In this document: in pieces, positions 1-13,200 of the stretch
Layout: every line of letters begins with the position of its first letter
Position numbering within the stretch: the first letter of the stretch is position 1
NCBI GenBank assembly: GCA_037783545.1
Contig: JBBELK010000975.1
Coordinates: forward strand, 196,001 to 260,000
DNA length: 64,000 bases
DNA from: Henricia sp. BOLD:AAB3569
Lineage: Eukaryota > Echinodermata > Asteroidea > Spinulosida > Echinasteridae
Direction: 5' to 3'
The notes under the pieces: generated by a model
Databases searched by the model: none
What the model saw: only the letters and a program-made list of their open reading frames with translations
What the model was told of the DNA's origin: nothing
Program-made: the position numbers and the translations under genes

Positions 1-35
1 GTCGCTTGTGTCAGGCTGCCAGGGCTGCGTGTGGG

Positions 36-480
36 AGCGCGTGTGGTCTAGTGGGTATGAAGCGGGACTCCCAGTCAGAGGTTGGGGGTTCGAGCCCCAC
101 TTCGACCAACGTGTCTGTGTCCCTGGGCAAGGCACTTAATCCCAGTTGCCTCGTCAACCCAAGCGATATATGGGAAGCTGTTAAGGGGAATGCCACAATC
201 TAACTGCTGATAGGATTGTGCGCCTTGGCCGGGTTGCACACCTAGTTGAAGCGGAATGGTTCTGGTGATTTCCTGATGGCAGCGGTAATAATGGCAACAG
301 CCGCCTCGGAATATGTTTACATAGATAGATGGCGCTTTACAAATGCATGTGTTATTATTATTATTATTATTACTCCCCAGGGAGTTGTGCCCAATGACTA
401 GGGTAATTATATTGTAAAGTGCCACGAGTGTCCCACAGGATACATGTAGATATGTGCGCTATATAAAATGCCATTATATT
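36..480 (+). mobile_element. tRNA-derived SINE
   Basis: tRNA-like head with box A (tggtctagtgg) and box B (ggttcgagccc), a unique body and (ATT)n at about 351-372 followed by more body. It is not a functional tRNA because the acceptor stem does not close. Confidence 0.75.
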
Positions 481-1191
481 TGGTGTACCTAAGATTTCTG
501 CTGCGGGAACCAATGTGCTGTACAGGTTTCCTGGCCAGTTTCATTTAGTTGTTACAATCAGTTTTAATATTGGTGAAATTGAATATACATTAACAGTCTT
601 GTTTCTGTTCAGTGAAAGGTCATGCTATTTTGTTGTGCATGTAGAATGTTATCTTTCCAATTTGGAAAGGTAACCAAGATTGCTGCAATGAGAACAAATG
701 TTGCAATGAGAACCAATTTCACAAGTTGTTCATTTAGTTTATATGCACAATGATTTACCGGTAGCCAGTTTTGAGTCAAATTCAAAATACTCCAACAATC
801 TCGTTTCTGCAGCGAAAGGTCAAGCTGTCTTATTCTGCTTGTCTGAAACAAAATGGTTATCTTAACAAATTGATCTGCCGGCTGCTGCAAGGAATGTTTA
901 CTAAAAAAACAATTATAATGGAATAGACTAGAACATTCTCCACATGATCTACTGTATTTTGAAATTGAAATCTCTGAAGCGGAATCAAATGCTCTAGTTC
1001 ACAAAATGTTAAGGCCACCTAAAATTGTGGGGGAATTGAATGCAAATTGTATTGAACTTGTGAACTTGGCCATAGAAAACCTGCATTACTAATGAATAGC
1101 TACATTAAATGACTTAAACATTTAAACGTCGAGCGTCCAACTCGGTGCAATTCAATTTAATTTAAACCTTTACAACTTTTCTTTAAAACAG

Positions 1192-1232
1192 GCACTGAGA
1201 TCTGGCACCCTGACTGCAGTAAAAACCTTAAG
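1192..1232 (+). CDS. ABLIM: abLIM exon: end of last LIM domain
   Basis: Acceptor ctttaaaacag, donor gtaagg. Read in phase 1 it gives TEIWHPDCSKNLK, the WHPxC end of the fourth LIM zinc finger, whose Cys/Asp ligate the second zinc. It ends on a codon boundary. The rest of the LIM domains must lie upstream of the window. Confidence 0.85.
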
Positions 1233-4200
1233 GTAAGGATTCACTGCATGGTGAGGATCCTATTTATTTTGAAGGTCTGATTTATGACATTTTTAAATTT
1301 CCACAGTACAAACTCAAAACGTTGAACCTGTTCCCTTGTTGACTGAGCTAATGAGATTTCACTGCCATATGTCTTTGTTTTGGATTAGTTTGTGCAAAAG
1401 TTCATTCTAAAGTGATTATTACTTTGGCAAACGGGTACTGAAGCTCTGTAATTTTGTTTGATACTTTATAGATATTAGACTTATCGCCTTTGAAGATGAA
1501 GGAGAATGCTTTGCTCTATGATTACAATCGCAATCGACTGGTAAGTCGGCTCAAATTTCATTTCAATTAGTTACACAGATACATGCTCAGAACAGTGAAC
1601 TGCTGTTTGTTGTACTATTTTGCGCAAAGTGCTGCCCTATAGCAGAAGAGCAGTCAAATGCGTAGCTTTACATGGTTGAGGGCAGCTGTATCTTTGAACA
1701 TTTTTTGTTGGCCGCTTCAGATGCCCCCAGAGTGCGTTCCTTATCTCCCAGTAGTAGCTGATTCCACTCTCCATCCGTTACTCCAACGTGCTCCTCAAAC
1801 AGTCTCGGTCCACAAAGTCCTAACTTTGCTCATAGTTACCATTATATACCTCATGCGTAGATTCCAGTCATCTGATTGGTTAAAAGTGGGGGCATTGAAT
1901 CGGCTAGACCCGGCGCGTATGCCAACTGGTCAATAGTCTTTGCCATGCCCCGGGCATAGTCATTTAGCGGGTTCCGGATGCGCGCATTACATGTGTTAGC
2001 ATATAGCTAGTTGTGCACCAACTATGCAGCTGGGCATAGTCATTTAGCGGGTTCCGGCGCGCGCATTACATGTGTTAGCATAGCTATAGCTGTGCACCAA
2101 CTATGCAGCTGTGCGCTTCGCGTAAACATTCATCAGGACGGTAATGGCGGAATCTCGACGTCATTTTGTCGTCTGTCGTAGATGATGAAGTCCTTAAGAA
2201 AGTAAGAGAAGTGGCCTACAGTTAAAACTGTGTCAGGTGAAATGTGCTACTAAAGTGCCAGGTGATTATGCTACAAATGTTTGCTGTAAATATACAACTT
2301 TTCCGCCGTAGACCAGCTTCGGAAATCGAAACTCGAAGGACCACTGTCATGACTGTATGATGTACATGTATATCGTTACTTTTAACCAACCAGATGACAA
2401 AAATCTACACATTCGGTATATAAAACAAATATTGACTGCTGTTTATTCGGGTCATGGTTAAGATTATAGGCCCTCGGTGATCTCGAAGCCATGACTATGC
2501 CCCTCGGCTTCCGCCTCGGGGCATAGTCATGGCTTCGAGATCACCTTGGGCCTATAATCTTAACCATGCCCCTCATTGCAGTCAATACATGTATTTGTAT
2601 ACTATAACACCCCACATTTGTCATGTTTTGGTCGTTTTAGATGCCCCCAGAGCGTGTTCTCTTTCACCCAGTAGTAGCCGGTTCCACTTCCCGTCCGTCA
2701 CTCCAACACGCTCCTCAAAGCTCCTCAAACAGTCTCGGTCCAAAGAGTCCTAACTTTGCTCATAGTTACCACTATAACACCCCACATTTGTCATGTTTTG
2801 GTCGTTTCAGATGCCACCCAGAGCGCGTTCCCTATCTCCCAGTAGTAGCTGATTCCACTTCCCGTCCGTCCCTCCAACACCCTCCTCAAAGCTCCTCAAA
2901 CAGTCTCGGTCCAAAGAGTCCTAACTTTGCTCATAGTTACCACTATAACACCAAACATTTGTCATGTTTTGGTCGTTTCAGATGCCACCCAGAGCGCGTT
3001 CCCTATCTCCCAGTAGTAGCCGATTTCACTCCCCATCCGTCACTCCAACACGCTCCTCAAACAGCCTCAGTCCTCAGAGTCCTAACTTTGCTCATAGTTA
3101 CCGCTATTATTACACCCCACATTTGTCATGTTTTGGTCGTTTCAGATGCCACCCAGAGCGCGTTCCCTATCTCCCAGTAGTAGCTGATTCCACTTCCCGT
3201 CCGTCCCTCCAACACCCTCCTCAAAGCTCCTCAAACAGTCTCGGTCCAAAGAGTCCTAACTTTGCTCATAGTTACCGCTATTATTACACCCCACATTTGT
3301 CATGTTTTGGTCGTTTCAGATGCCACCCAGAGCGCGTTCCCTATCACCCAGTAGTAGCCGATTTCACTCTCCATCCGTCACTCCAACACGCTCCTCAAAC
3401 AGCCTCAGTCCTCAGAGTCCTGACTTTGCTCATAGTTACCGCTATTATTACACCCCACATTTGTCATGTTTTGGTCGTTTCAGATGCCACCCAGAGCGCG
3501 TTCCCTATCACCCAGTAGTAGCCGATTTCACTCTCCATCCGTCACTCCAACACGCTCCTCAAACAGCCTCAGTCCTCAGAGTCCTAACTTTGCTCATAGT
3601 TACCGCTATTATTACACCCCACATTTGTCATGTTTTGGTCGTTTCAGATGCCACCCAGAGCGCGTTCCCTATCACCCAGTAGTAGCCGATTTCACTCTCC
3701 ATCCGTCACTCCAACACGCTCCTCAAACAGCCTCAGTCCTCAGAGTCCTGACTTTGCTCATAGTTACCGCTATTATTACACCCCACATTTGTCATGTTTT
3801 GGTCGTTTCAGATGCCACCCAGAGCGCGTTCCCTATCACCCAGTAGTAGCTGATTCCACTTCCCGTCCGTCCCTCCAACACCCTCCTCAAAGCTCCTCAA
3901 ACAGTCTCGGTCCAAAGAGTCCTAACTTTGCTCATAGTTACCACTATAACACCCCACATTTGTCATGTTTTGGTCGTTTCAGATGCCACCTAGAGCGTGT
4001 TCCCTATCACCCAGTAGTAGCCGATTTCACTCTCCATCCGTCACTCCAACACGCTCCTCAAACAGCCTCAGTCCTCAGAGTCCTGACTTTGCTCATAGTT
4101 ACCGCTATTATTACACCCCACATTTGTCATGTTTTGGTCGCTTCAGATGCCCCCAGAGTGCGTTCCTTATCTCCCAGTAGTAGCCGATTCCACTTCCCGT

Positions 4201-7200
4201 CCGTCCCTCCAACACGCTCCTCAAAGCTCCTCAAACGGTCTCGGTCCACAAAGTCCTGACTTTGCTCATAGTTACCGCTATTATTACACCCCACATTTGT
4301 CATGTTTTGGTCGTTTCAGATGCCACCCAGAGCGCGTTCCCTATCACCCAGTAGTAGCCGATTTCACTTCCCGTCCGTCCCTCCAACACGCTCCTCAAAA
4401 GGCCTCAGTCCTCAGAGTCCTGACTTTGCTCATAGTTACCGCTATTATTACACCAAACATTTGTCATGTTTTGGTCGTTTCAGATGCCACCCAGAGCGCG
4501 TTCCCTATCACCCAGTAGTAGCCGATTTCACTCCCCATCCGTCACTCCAACACGCTCCTCAAACAGCCTCAGTCCTCAGAGTCCTGACTTTGCTCATAGT
4601 TACCGCTATTATTACACCAAACATTTGTCATGTTTTGGTCGTTTCAGATGCCACCCAGAGCGCGTTCCCTATCACCCAGTAGTAGCCGATTCCACTTCCC
4701 GTCCGTCCCTCCAACACGCTCCTCAAACGGTCTCGGTCCACAAAGTCCTGACTTTGCTCATAGTTACCGCTATTATTACACCAAACATTTGTCATGTTTT
4801 GGTCGTTTCAGATGCCACCCAGAGCGCGTTCCCTATCACCCAGTAGTAGCCGATTTCACTTCCCGTCCGTCCCTCCAACACGCTCCTCAAAAGGCCTCAG
4901 TCCTCAGAGTCCTGACTTTGCTCATAGTTACCGCTATTATTACACCAAACATTTGTCATGTTTTGGTCGTTTCAGATGCCACCCAGAGCGCGTTCCCTAT
5001 CACCCAGTAGTAGCCGATTTCACTCCCCATCCGTCACTCCAACACGCTCCTCAAACAGCCTCAGTCCTCAGAGTCCTGACTTTGCTCATAGTTACCGCTA
5101 TTATTACACCAAACATTTGTCATGTTTTGGTCGCTTCAGATGCCCCCAGAGTGCGTTCCTTATCACCCAGTAGTAGCCGATTCCACTTCCCGTCCGTCCC
5201 TCCAACACGCTCCTCAAAGCTCCTCAAACAGCCTCAGTCCTCAGAGTCCTGACTTTGCTCATAGTTACCGCTATTATTACACCCCACATTTGTCATGTTT
5301 TGGTCGTTTCAGATGCCACCCAGAGCGCGTTCCCTATCTCCCAGTAGTAGCCGATTTCACTCCCCATCCGTCACTCCAACACGCTCCTCAAACAGCCTCA
5401 GTCCTCAGAGTCCTGACTTTGCTCATAGTTACCGCTATTATTACACCAAACATTTGTCATGTTTTGGTCGTTTCAGATGCCACCCAGAGCGCGTTCCCTA
5501 TCTCCCAGTAGTAGCCGATTTCACTCCCCATCCGTCACTCCAACACGCTCCTCAAACAGCCTCAGTCCTCAGAGTCCTAACTTTGCTCATAGTTACCGCT
5601 ATTATTACACCCCACATTTGTCATGTTTTGGTCGTTTCAGATGCCACCCAGAGCGCGTTCCCTATCTCCCAGTAGTAGCTGATTCCACTTCCCGTCCGTC
5701 CCTCCAACACCCTCCTCAAAGCTCCTCAAACAGTCTCGGTCCAAAGAGTCCTAACTTTGCTCATAGTTACCGCTATTATTACACCCCACATTTGTCATGT
5801 TTTGGTCGTTTCAGATGCCACCCAGAGCGCGTTCCCTATCACCCAGTAGTAGCCGATTTCACTCTCCATCCGTCACTCCAACACGCTCCTCAAACAGCCT
5901 CAGTCCTCAGAGTCCTGACTTTGCTCATAGTTACCGCTATTATTACACCCCACATTTGTCATGTTTTGGTCGTTTCAGATGCCACCCAGAGCGCGTTCCC
6001 TATCACCCAGTAGTAGCTGATTCCACTTCCCGTCCGTCCCTCCAACACCCTCCTCAAAGCTCCTCAAACAGTCTCGGTCCAAAGAGTCCTAACTTTGCTC
6101 ATAGTTACCACTATAACACCCCACATTTGTCATGTTTTGGTCGTTTCAGATGCCACCTAGAGCGTGTTCCCTATCACCCAGTAGTAGCCGATTTCACTCT
6201 CCATCCGTCACTCCAACACGCTCCTCAAACAGCCTCAGTCCTCAGAGTCCTGACTTTGCTCATAGTTACCGCTATTATTACACCCCACATTTGTCATGTT
6301 TTGGTCGCTTCAGATGCCCCCAGAGTGCGTTCCTTATCTCCCAGTAGTAGCCGATTCCACTTCCCGTCCGTCCCTCCAACACGCTCCTCAAAGCTCCTCA
6401 AACGGTCTCGGTCCACAAAGTCCTGACTTTGCTCATAGTTACCGCTATTATTACACCCCACATTTGTCATGTTTTGGTCGTTTCAGATGCCACCCAGAGC
6501 GCGTTCCCTATCACCCAGTAGTAGCCGATTTCACTTCCCGTCCGTCCCTCCAACACGCTCCTCAAAAGGCCTCAGTCCTCAGAGTCCTGACTTTGCTCAT
6601 AGTTACCGCTATTATTACACCAAACATTTGTCATGTTTTGGTCGTTTCAGATGCCACCCAGAGCGCGTTCCCTATCACCCAGTAGTAGCCGATTTCACTC
6701 CCCATCCGTCACTCCAACACGCTCCTCAAACAGCCTCAGTCCTCAGAGTCCTGACTTTGCTCATAGTTACCGCTATTATTACACCAAACATTTGTCATGT
6801 TTTGGTCGTTTCAGATGCCACCCAGAGCGCGTTCCCTATCACCCAGTAGTAGCCGATTCCACTTCCCGTCCGTCCCTCCAACACGCTCCTCAAAGCTCCT
6901 CAAACGGTCTCGGTCCACAAAGTCCTGACTTTGCTCATAGTTACCGCTATTATTACACCAAACATTTGTCATGTTTTGGTCGTTTCAGATGCCACCCAGA
7001 GCGCGTTCCCTATCACCCAGTAGTAGCCGATTTCACTTCCCGTCCGTCCCTCCAACACGCTCCTCAAAAGGCCTCAGTCCTCAGAGTCCTGACTTTGCTC
7101 ATAGTTACCGCTATTATTACACCAAACATTTGTCATGTTTTGGTCGTTTCAGATGCCACCCAGAGCGCGTTCCCTATCTCCCAGTAGTAGCCGATTTCAC

Positions 7201-10200
7201 TCCCCATCCGTCACTCCAACACGCTCCTCAAACAGCCTCAGTCCTCAGAGTCCTGACTTTGCTCATAGTTACCGCTATTATTACACCAAACATTTGTCAT
7301 GTTTTGGTCGTTTCAGATGCCACCCAGAGCGCGTTCCCTATCTCCCAGTAGTAGCTGATTCCACTTCCCGTCCGTCCCTCCAACACGCTCCTCAAAGCTC
7401 CTCAAACAGCCTCAGTCCTCAGAGTCCTGACTTTGCTCATAGTTACCGCTATTATTACACCCCACATTTGTCATGTTTTGGTCGTTTCAGATGCCACCCA
7501 GAGCGCGTTCCCTATCTCCCAGTAGTAGCCGATTTCACTCCCCATCCGTCACTCCAACACGCTCCTCAAACAGCCTCAGTCCTCAGAGTCCTGACTTTGC
7601 TCATAGTTACCGCTATTATTACACCAAACATTTGTCATGTTTTGGTCGTTTCAGATGCCACCCAGAGCGCGTTCCCTATCACCCAGTAGTAGCCGATTTC
7701 ACTCTCCATCCGTCACTCCAACACGCTCCTCAAACAGCCTCAGTCCTCAGAGTCCTGACTTTGCTCATAGTTACCTGTCGCCTGGAGCCTTGGATACTAA
7801 GATGATGTACCCAAAATTGATTCCGAGTGCGAATGAGCCAGCAACAAGCCCAAACTTTCACAGGCCAGGTATGTACGGGTATTCTTAATTGTCATAATCT
7901 CGGGAAAATGTATGATTTTTGTTTTAAATGCTACGGTATGTCAAAACTCAGCCATAATAGCAGAGAAAGATACATGAACAAACAACTTGGAAAGGTATAC
8001 TAACAGAATCTTGATGGACTTGTGGCGGACCTCGCGACAGACTCGTGACAGACTCGCGACAGACTCGCGACAGACTCGTGTCTTAACTAAAATATTTAAT
8101 TCTTTTGTCTTTCTTGTGATTTATGTTCAATTGCAATTTGTTTAACATTGGCTCCAAAGTCATTTCATTTAGAATAGCAAGTGATTTATCTAATTCCTTT
8201 TCTGTGATTTTATTTGACTTTTCATGCTCTGGCTTTTCACACATTCACAACTACTTCAGAATATGTAAACAAAGGTAAATATAATTTCTTCTATTCATCA
8301 CCATTACACTTTTATTGTTTGCAATCTGTTGGATAGTATTTTTTTTCTTTGTCTTCAGTACCATAACATTAATATGCAGGGGCGGATCCAGGAATTTTTC
8401 CAGGAGGGGGTTTTGCCACCAGGGAGGGGTTTTGGCCATCATATTTTTATATCAGCTTGTTTCGGACAGGCGGACACGCAAAAAATGCATTACATTATAT
8501 TTTTTGGTGTCGGAGCAGGGGGGGGGGGGGTTGACCCCCAAAACCCCCCCTCTGGATCTGCGCCTGATATGACACAGTAGTACCTTACCTTACCTTCAGT
8601 ACCATAACATTAACATTTTTGTTTAATTACAAAACTCAAGCATGACTACCTAAAGTGGCAAATTGTCAGTGCGGTTGTCGAACACAAAGGCTCAAAATGT
8701 TGCCCATGGAAACTATTATTTCAATTAAATTCAAATTTTGATTTAACTTGTTCCTGAAGAATATTAACATTTCTCTTGTTGCTTGGTATAAATGTAGTTC
8801 TAAATGTTAGCTGGGCTATTAAATATGCTTTTTATGATGTTACAAGGCCATGTATGTTTATGTTGATGATGTCTTTTGTAAACTGATCAACATTTCACCA
8901 TTGAGCTCCACAGTCTAATGTTAATTGTAAATAAAGATGTAATAAATGTTGATGTTGTTTCAGGAGAAAGCCACAGCTACAAAAGCCCGCCACGGGTCAC
9001 ACCACAACAAGTCAAGAAATGGTCACATGGTAAGATATATGTAGTTTCATTAGAAGGTAGCACTTGTAAGATTAACCTAAAGTGAATTTCTACATGAGCT
9101 TTCACATTGTGATGTTGAAATCCACAAAATCTTATTCCATTAGACACCATGCACATCTCTAGATACTGCTGTTATCAATGGGAAAATATTAAGCCTGCTT
9201 CAGGCCACTTCTGTAACATTGCCGTGGAATTGCTGTTTTTGAAACTTTGTCGTATTTTCTACCACAGAGCGGTTCGGTCGTCCAAGGCCTAAAAGTGCCT
9301 TTGAAAGTTTGATGCCCAAACCCTAACCGGTTACCAATGGGAGAACATACATGTATCCATAGAAGGGAACATCGGCATTAGGTTCAGGCAACTCTTGTAA
9401 CATTGCCGTGAAATTGCACTTTAGCATGTTATTGTGTTTCAAACTTTGTTATATTTTCTACCGCAGGACGGTTCGGTCGTCCACGGCCTAAAAGTGCCTT
9501 TGAAAGCTTGATGCCCAAACCCTAACCGGTTACCAATGGGAGACATCGGCATTAAGTTCAGGCAACTCTTGTAACATTGCCGTGAAATTGCCCTTTAGCA
9601 TGTTATTGTGTTTCAAACTTTGTTATATTTTCTACCGCAGGACGGTTCGGTCGTCCACGGCCTAAAAGTGCCTTTGAAAGTTTGATGCCCAAACCTAAAC
9701 CCTGTAAGGATGAGGAACTGTCCAGCGATCTCGTCAAACAATCCAAGTTCCCTGCTGCCAAGAAACCGCCGCCCAACGAGCTTCCTAAGGTAGAGAGAGA
9801 TGACTGGCCTGGGCCTCCGTTTCCTCCGATTATTAAGCGATGGTGGAGTAAATCTGTTGGTGAGTGGAATTTGTCTTAGCCAGTTAAAAGAAAGACATGA
9901 CCAGTTGCCCTTTGTCAAAGGAGGCGGGTGTGGGGCAGGTGGACCAAACACCCCCTTGGAAAATAGCTGCTTTCCCTGTTTCTCTAATTGGCAAAAACAA
10001 TTAAAATATTTCTTATGGTGGATTACATAGCTGATATTGTGCACCTCTTGCCCCCCTCCCCCAGCATCGAAAACTGGTAACAGTGCTGAAAGACACACGT
10101 CTTGAAATGACACAAATCTTATATTTGACAGAAAGTTGGTCCAAACAATGTAATTTGCAAGATACATGTATTTTAAATACTGACCCTGTTGTAAAAAAAT

Positions 10201-13200
10201 AATCTCTTCAGTTCAGACTATCATTCTTTTACCATCACAAAAAAGTGTGTAATTCTGTTTTACGATATTTTTAAGTTCCGTATGCATGATTTAAATTCGT
10301 TTCAAAAAGCTGTGAGGAATTGATCTAAAACCCTTGTTTCTGATCGACACACCAGGGGACCTTGACTTGGACGCTCGGGAGCGACAAGAAGAAAAAGAAC
10401 TTAAACAAGAAGTTGAAAAGATGCCGTCTGCTCTCGGCAAAGAGATTCTGAAGGAAGAGTTGACCAAGGCCAAGCTGGATAACTTAGACCCTCGTAGCGC
10501 CTCCCGAACACCTTCAGCTAACAAGGAACCCCCAGTCACGCCAAGATATGCATCCTCTGCCAATGCTGGTACAGTATAGAGTAGTTTGACAATGTTTGCA
10601 AGCAAAGCTGGATAACCTAACATTGGTATAGGAATTAGGACGCATTGAACTCGTCATAACCTTTGTGAAATCGATCCCAGGTCTCAGTGGTTAGTTGATA
10701 ATTTGTACTATCTGGCGAGACCTGTCACGTGATTTAACTACATGACCAGGGACCGATTTCACAAAGCGCTAGGACGCGTCTTAGGAAAGGTTACTCTTAT
10801 TTTGGGACGTTGGTATGGGAATTAGGATGCATTGATCTTATGTGAAATTGATCCCTGGAACTCTGGTAAGTCTAATGCAACAATCTGAATCATATCATTT
10901 TTTTTTTTTAAATATCCCTTGTCCAGAACCAATTATTTGACTGCAGAATGAACCTTGCAGAATGAACCTTTCAGAATGAAGAAGCATGCCCAGAGGTCTC
11001 ATGCACATGTAGGATGATGTAGCACCATTCATACTAGTACAGTGTAGCTGAATGTTTGGCTACTTTTAGACACGTATAACTTCAATTTGATGGAAAATTT
11101 CTGTGCCTTCGATCTGTTTCATGTATGTGTCCACAGCACCACTTCGCTTGAGAGAACGAAGAAGCAAATGGCTTGAAGATTATCTCAGAGGTGACTTGAT
11201 ACATGCCTGTGTGCATTGCATGATGTTTGACATGCATGGACCTGAATTGCTGCATTGTGGAACATGTTGTGTTCAAAATGAATTAAATTGATACTAACAA
11301 GACAGTATGCAAGGTCTGAGTTGGTTAATGTCCAAAGCCGCTTTCGTCAGTACGTTTGAGGTCACTTAGTCACTCTCTCTGTTTGACAGAGTTTCAGCTT
11401 ATAAAACTCGCCTTGTTAGTATAAATGCAGTAGTTGTAATGGTGCCTCATTAAAACCAAACTCTGTTAGTGTTCTGTTTAAGTCACCCACAATCGGGCTT
11501 GTAGACTCTTTATCAAGTAAAAAATAAAGAGCTGTAAATGATTGTAGAATTTGCATATATCTTAATTGTTCCTCAACATTCCCAAGCACAATGATGATTT
11601 CATAAAGGAAATATCGCAATTGGTGTGCAAGTCTGGTGCCATTTTGACTAGAGTCCCCTGTGCAGAACATAAATATTTATTGCTGGTGTACGTATTTGCC
11701 CATTACATTGCACACCACAGTCATAGTGAGTATTGTCATACCTTCATTTTTGTGACTGTCACATCTCATTCAAGTTGTCAACATGGTCTTATCATTGTGA
11801 GTCGACACTCGTCGACACTCGTCAGAGTCACTTGTGGCTTTGCAACAGAGTTTTTGTTCAGCAAGTTACATGTAGGCTCAGATGTTCTATGCCGTCATTT
11901 CATCATAATTGCTGCTGCTTATTTTCATTTTTGACAAAACATCAACAGGTGTAACTTGTGACAAGGAGCTTTCATTTTATTATATCACCATCTGTATACT
12001 GTGTGTCAGCCGATCTGCTATATGTGCATCTTACAGACTTTCTGTGTAATTATTATACTTAAAATTTGATAGTTGATTTCAAACTCTGTTCACTTCATAA
12101 CAACACAGCACTAAGATGTTTCCATCATCATTTGTGGAGTTCTGAATGTCTTTTGAAGTGGAATTATTTGTAATACCTTTTGTGGCCGTGTTTGGTGATT
12201 GCCAAATAACCATGCTAATTTGGCTCATGATGGTATATGCAGCACGGGAAGAGTGTGTTGAGGTATAGGGGCGTTAGGGGGGAGTCCCTCTGCCACATAT
12301 CGTGCTGGGTATACATGATGGTACCTTCTAACCCTAACCCTTTTTGTGGCTGTGTTTGGTGATTGCCAAATAACCATGCTAATTTGGCTCATGATAGTAC
12401 CTTCAAAAGGGAAGAAAAGTGCAACATTTAGTCAAAGGAAATGAACGTTTGGTTAACATAACATTGCACGTTCCTGCTGGTAAGTCGATGAAGCATGTGA
12501 GCATGCTAACCTCTGTAGTATGATTATGACAAGTTCAACAATGATGATGAGTTATAAGTTTTGTTCTTGCCTGTTCTTGGCATTTTACAAATACTGTTAA
12601 AACATTCACACAACTACGAAAAGATTATTCACAGTTTTAATTTATCAAAGTCTGTCTTATTACAATTTGAGTCCCTCATTACAATTTATTGTTCTCACAT
12701 TGTCAGAGGAGAATTTTTAGACATGCGCAGTTAATTGTTTTAGAAATGTTGTAGACATTACTTCAACCATGCTTCTAGTCAAGTTTGCATATTCCCCTTA
12801 CACAAGTTGTACTAACCGGCTAATAAGTAATCAGTTTAACTTGTTTCCAAGAGTTTCATTGGTTTCTTAACTAGTTAGCCGTTGCCCAACATGTTTTTAA
12901 GATAATGTTGTTTGGAATTTAATGTCTGCACAACTGCAGACCTTGGACAAAACCCATGATCAATAGTAGTCTTGACTCATTGCAAACTTGTTCAAGTGTA
13001 TGCCAGCCATCTTGAGAACAAGCGCACTTCGTGCTAACCTTATCGCATCACTTAAAGACAGAGGCTCGTCAATGCACGATGAGCTAATTCGTGCCACGAA
13101 ATTCACCACACTCCATACCTTGCCCGAGCTCTTACAATCCCGGAGGGTGCAGGCGCGTCGTGTGTTTGTATGTGGGTCTTTCCATCAGTGCAAAGTGTCC

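Noticed and set aside
1479..1540. abLIM exon beginning at 1479 after gatattag.
   Set aside because: Its phase does not match the preceding LIM exon; starting at 1472 gives ILD, matches the family and keeps phase.
1721..1936. 92-codon open frame from 1658 covering the isolated repeat copy.
   Set aside because: It reads the copy in a frame different from the Ser/Pro linker and runs into the inserted element.
2529..7888. Many overlapping open frames of 70-209 codons (MFWSFQMPPRARS..., MPPERV...).
   Set aside because: They are frame shadows of the 164-bp repeat, run through the splice acceptors, and repeat the same peptide with different ends. Only the short in-frame exon segments could be coding.
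9613..10167. 184-codon minus-strand open frame.
   Set aside because: It is the antisense of the abLIM exon at 9641-9859 and its intron; the plus-strand exon has clear family motifs and splice sites.
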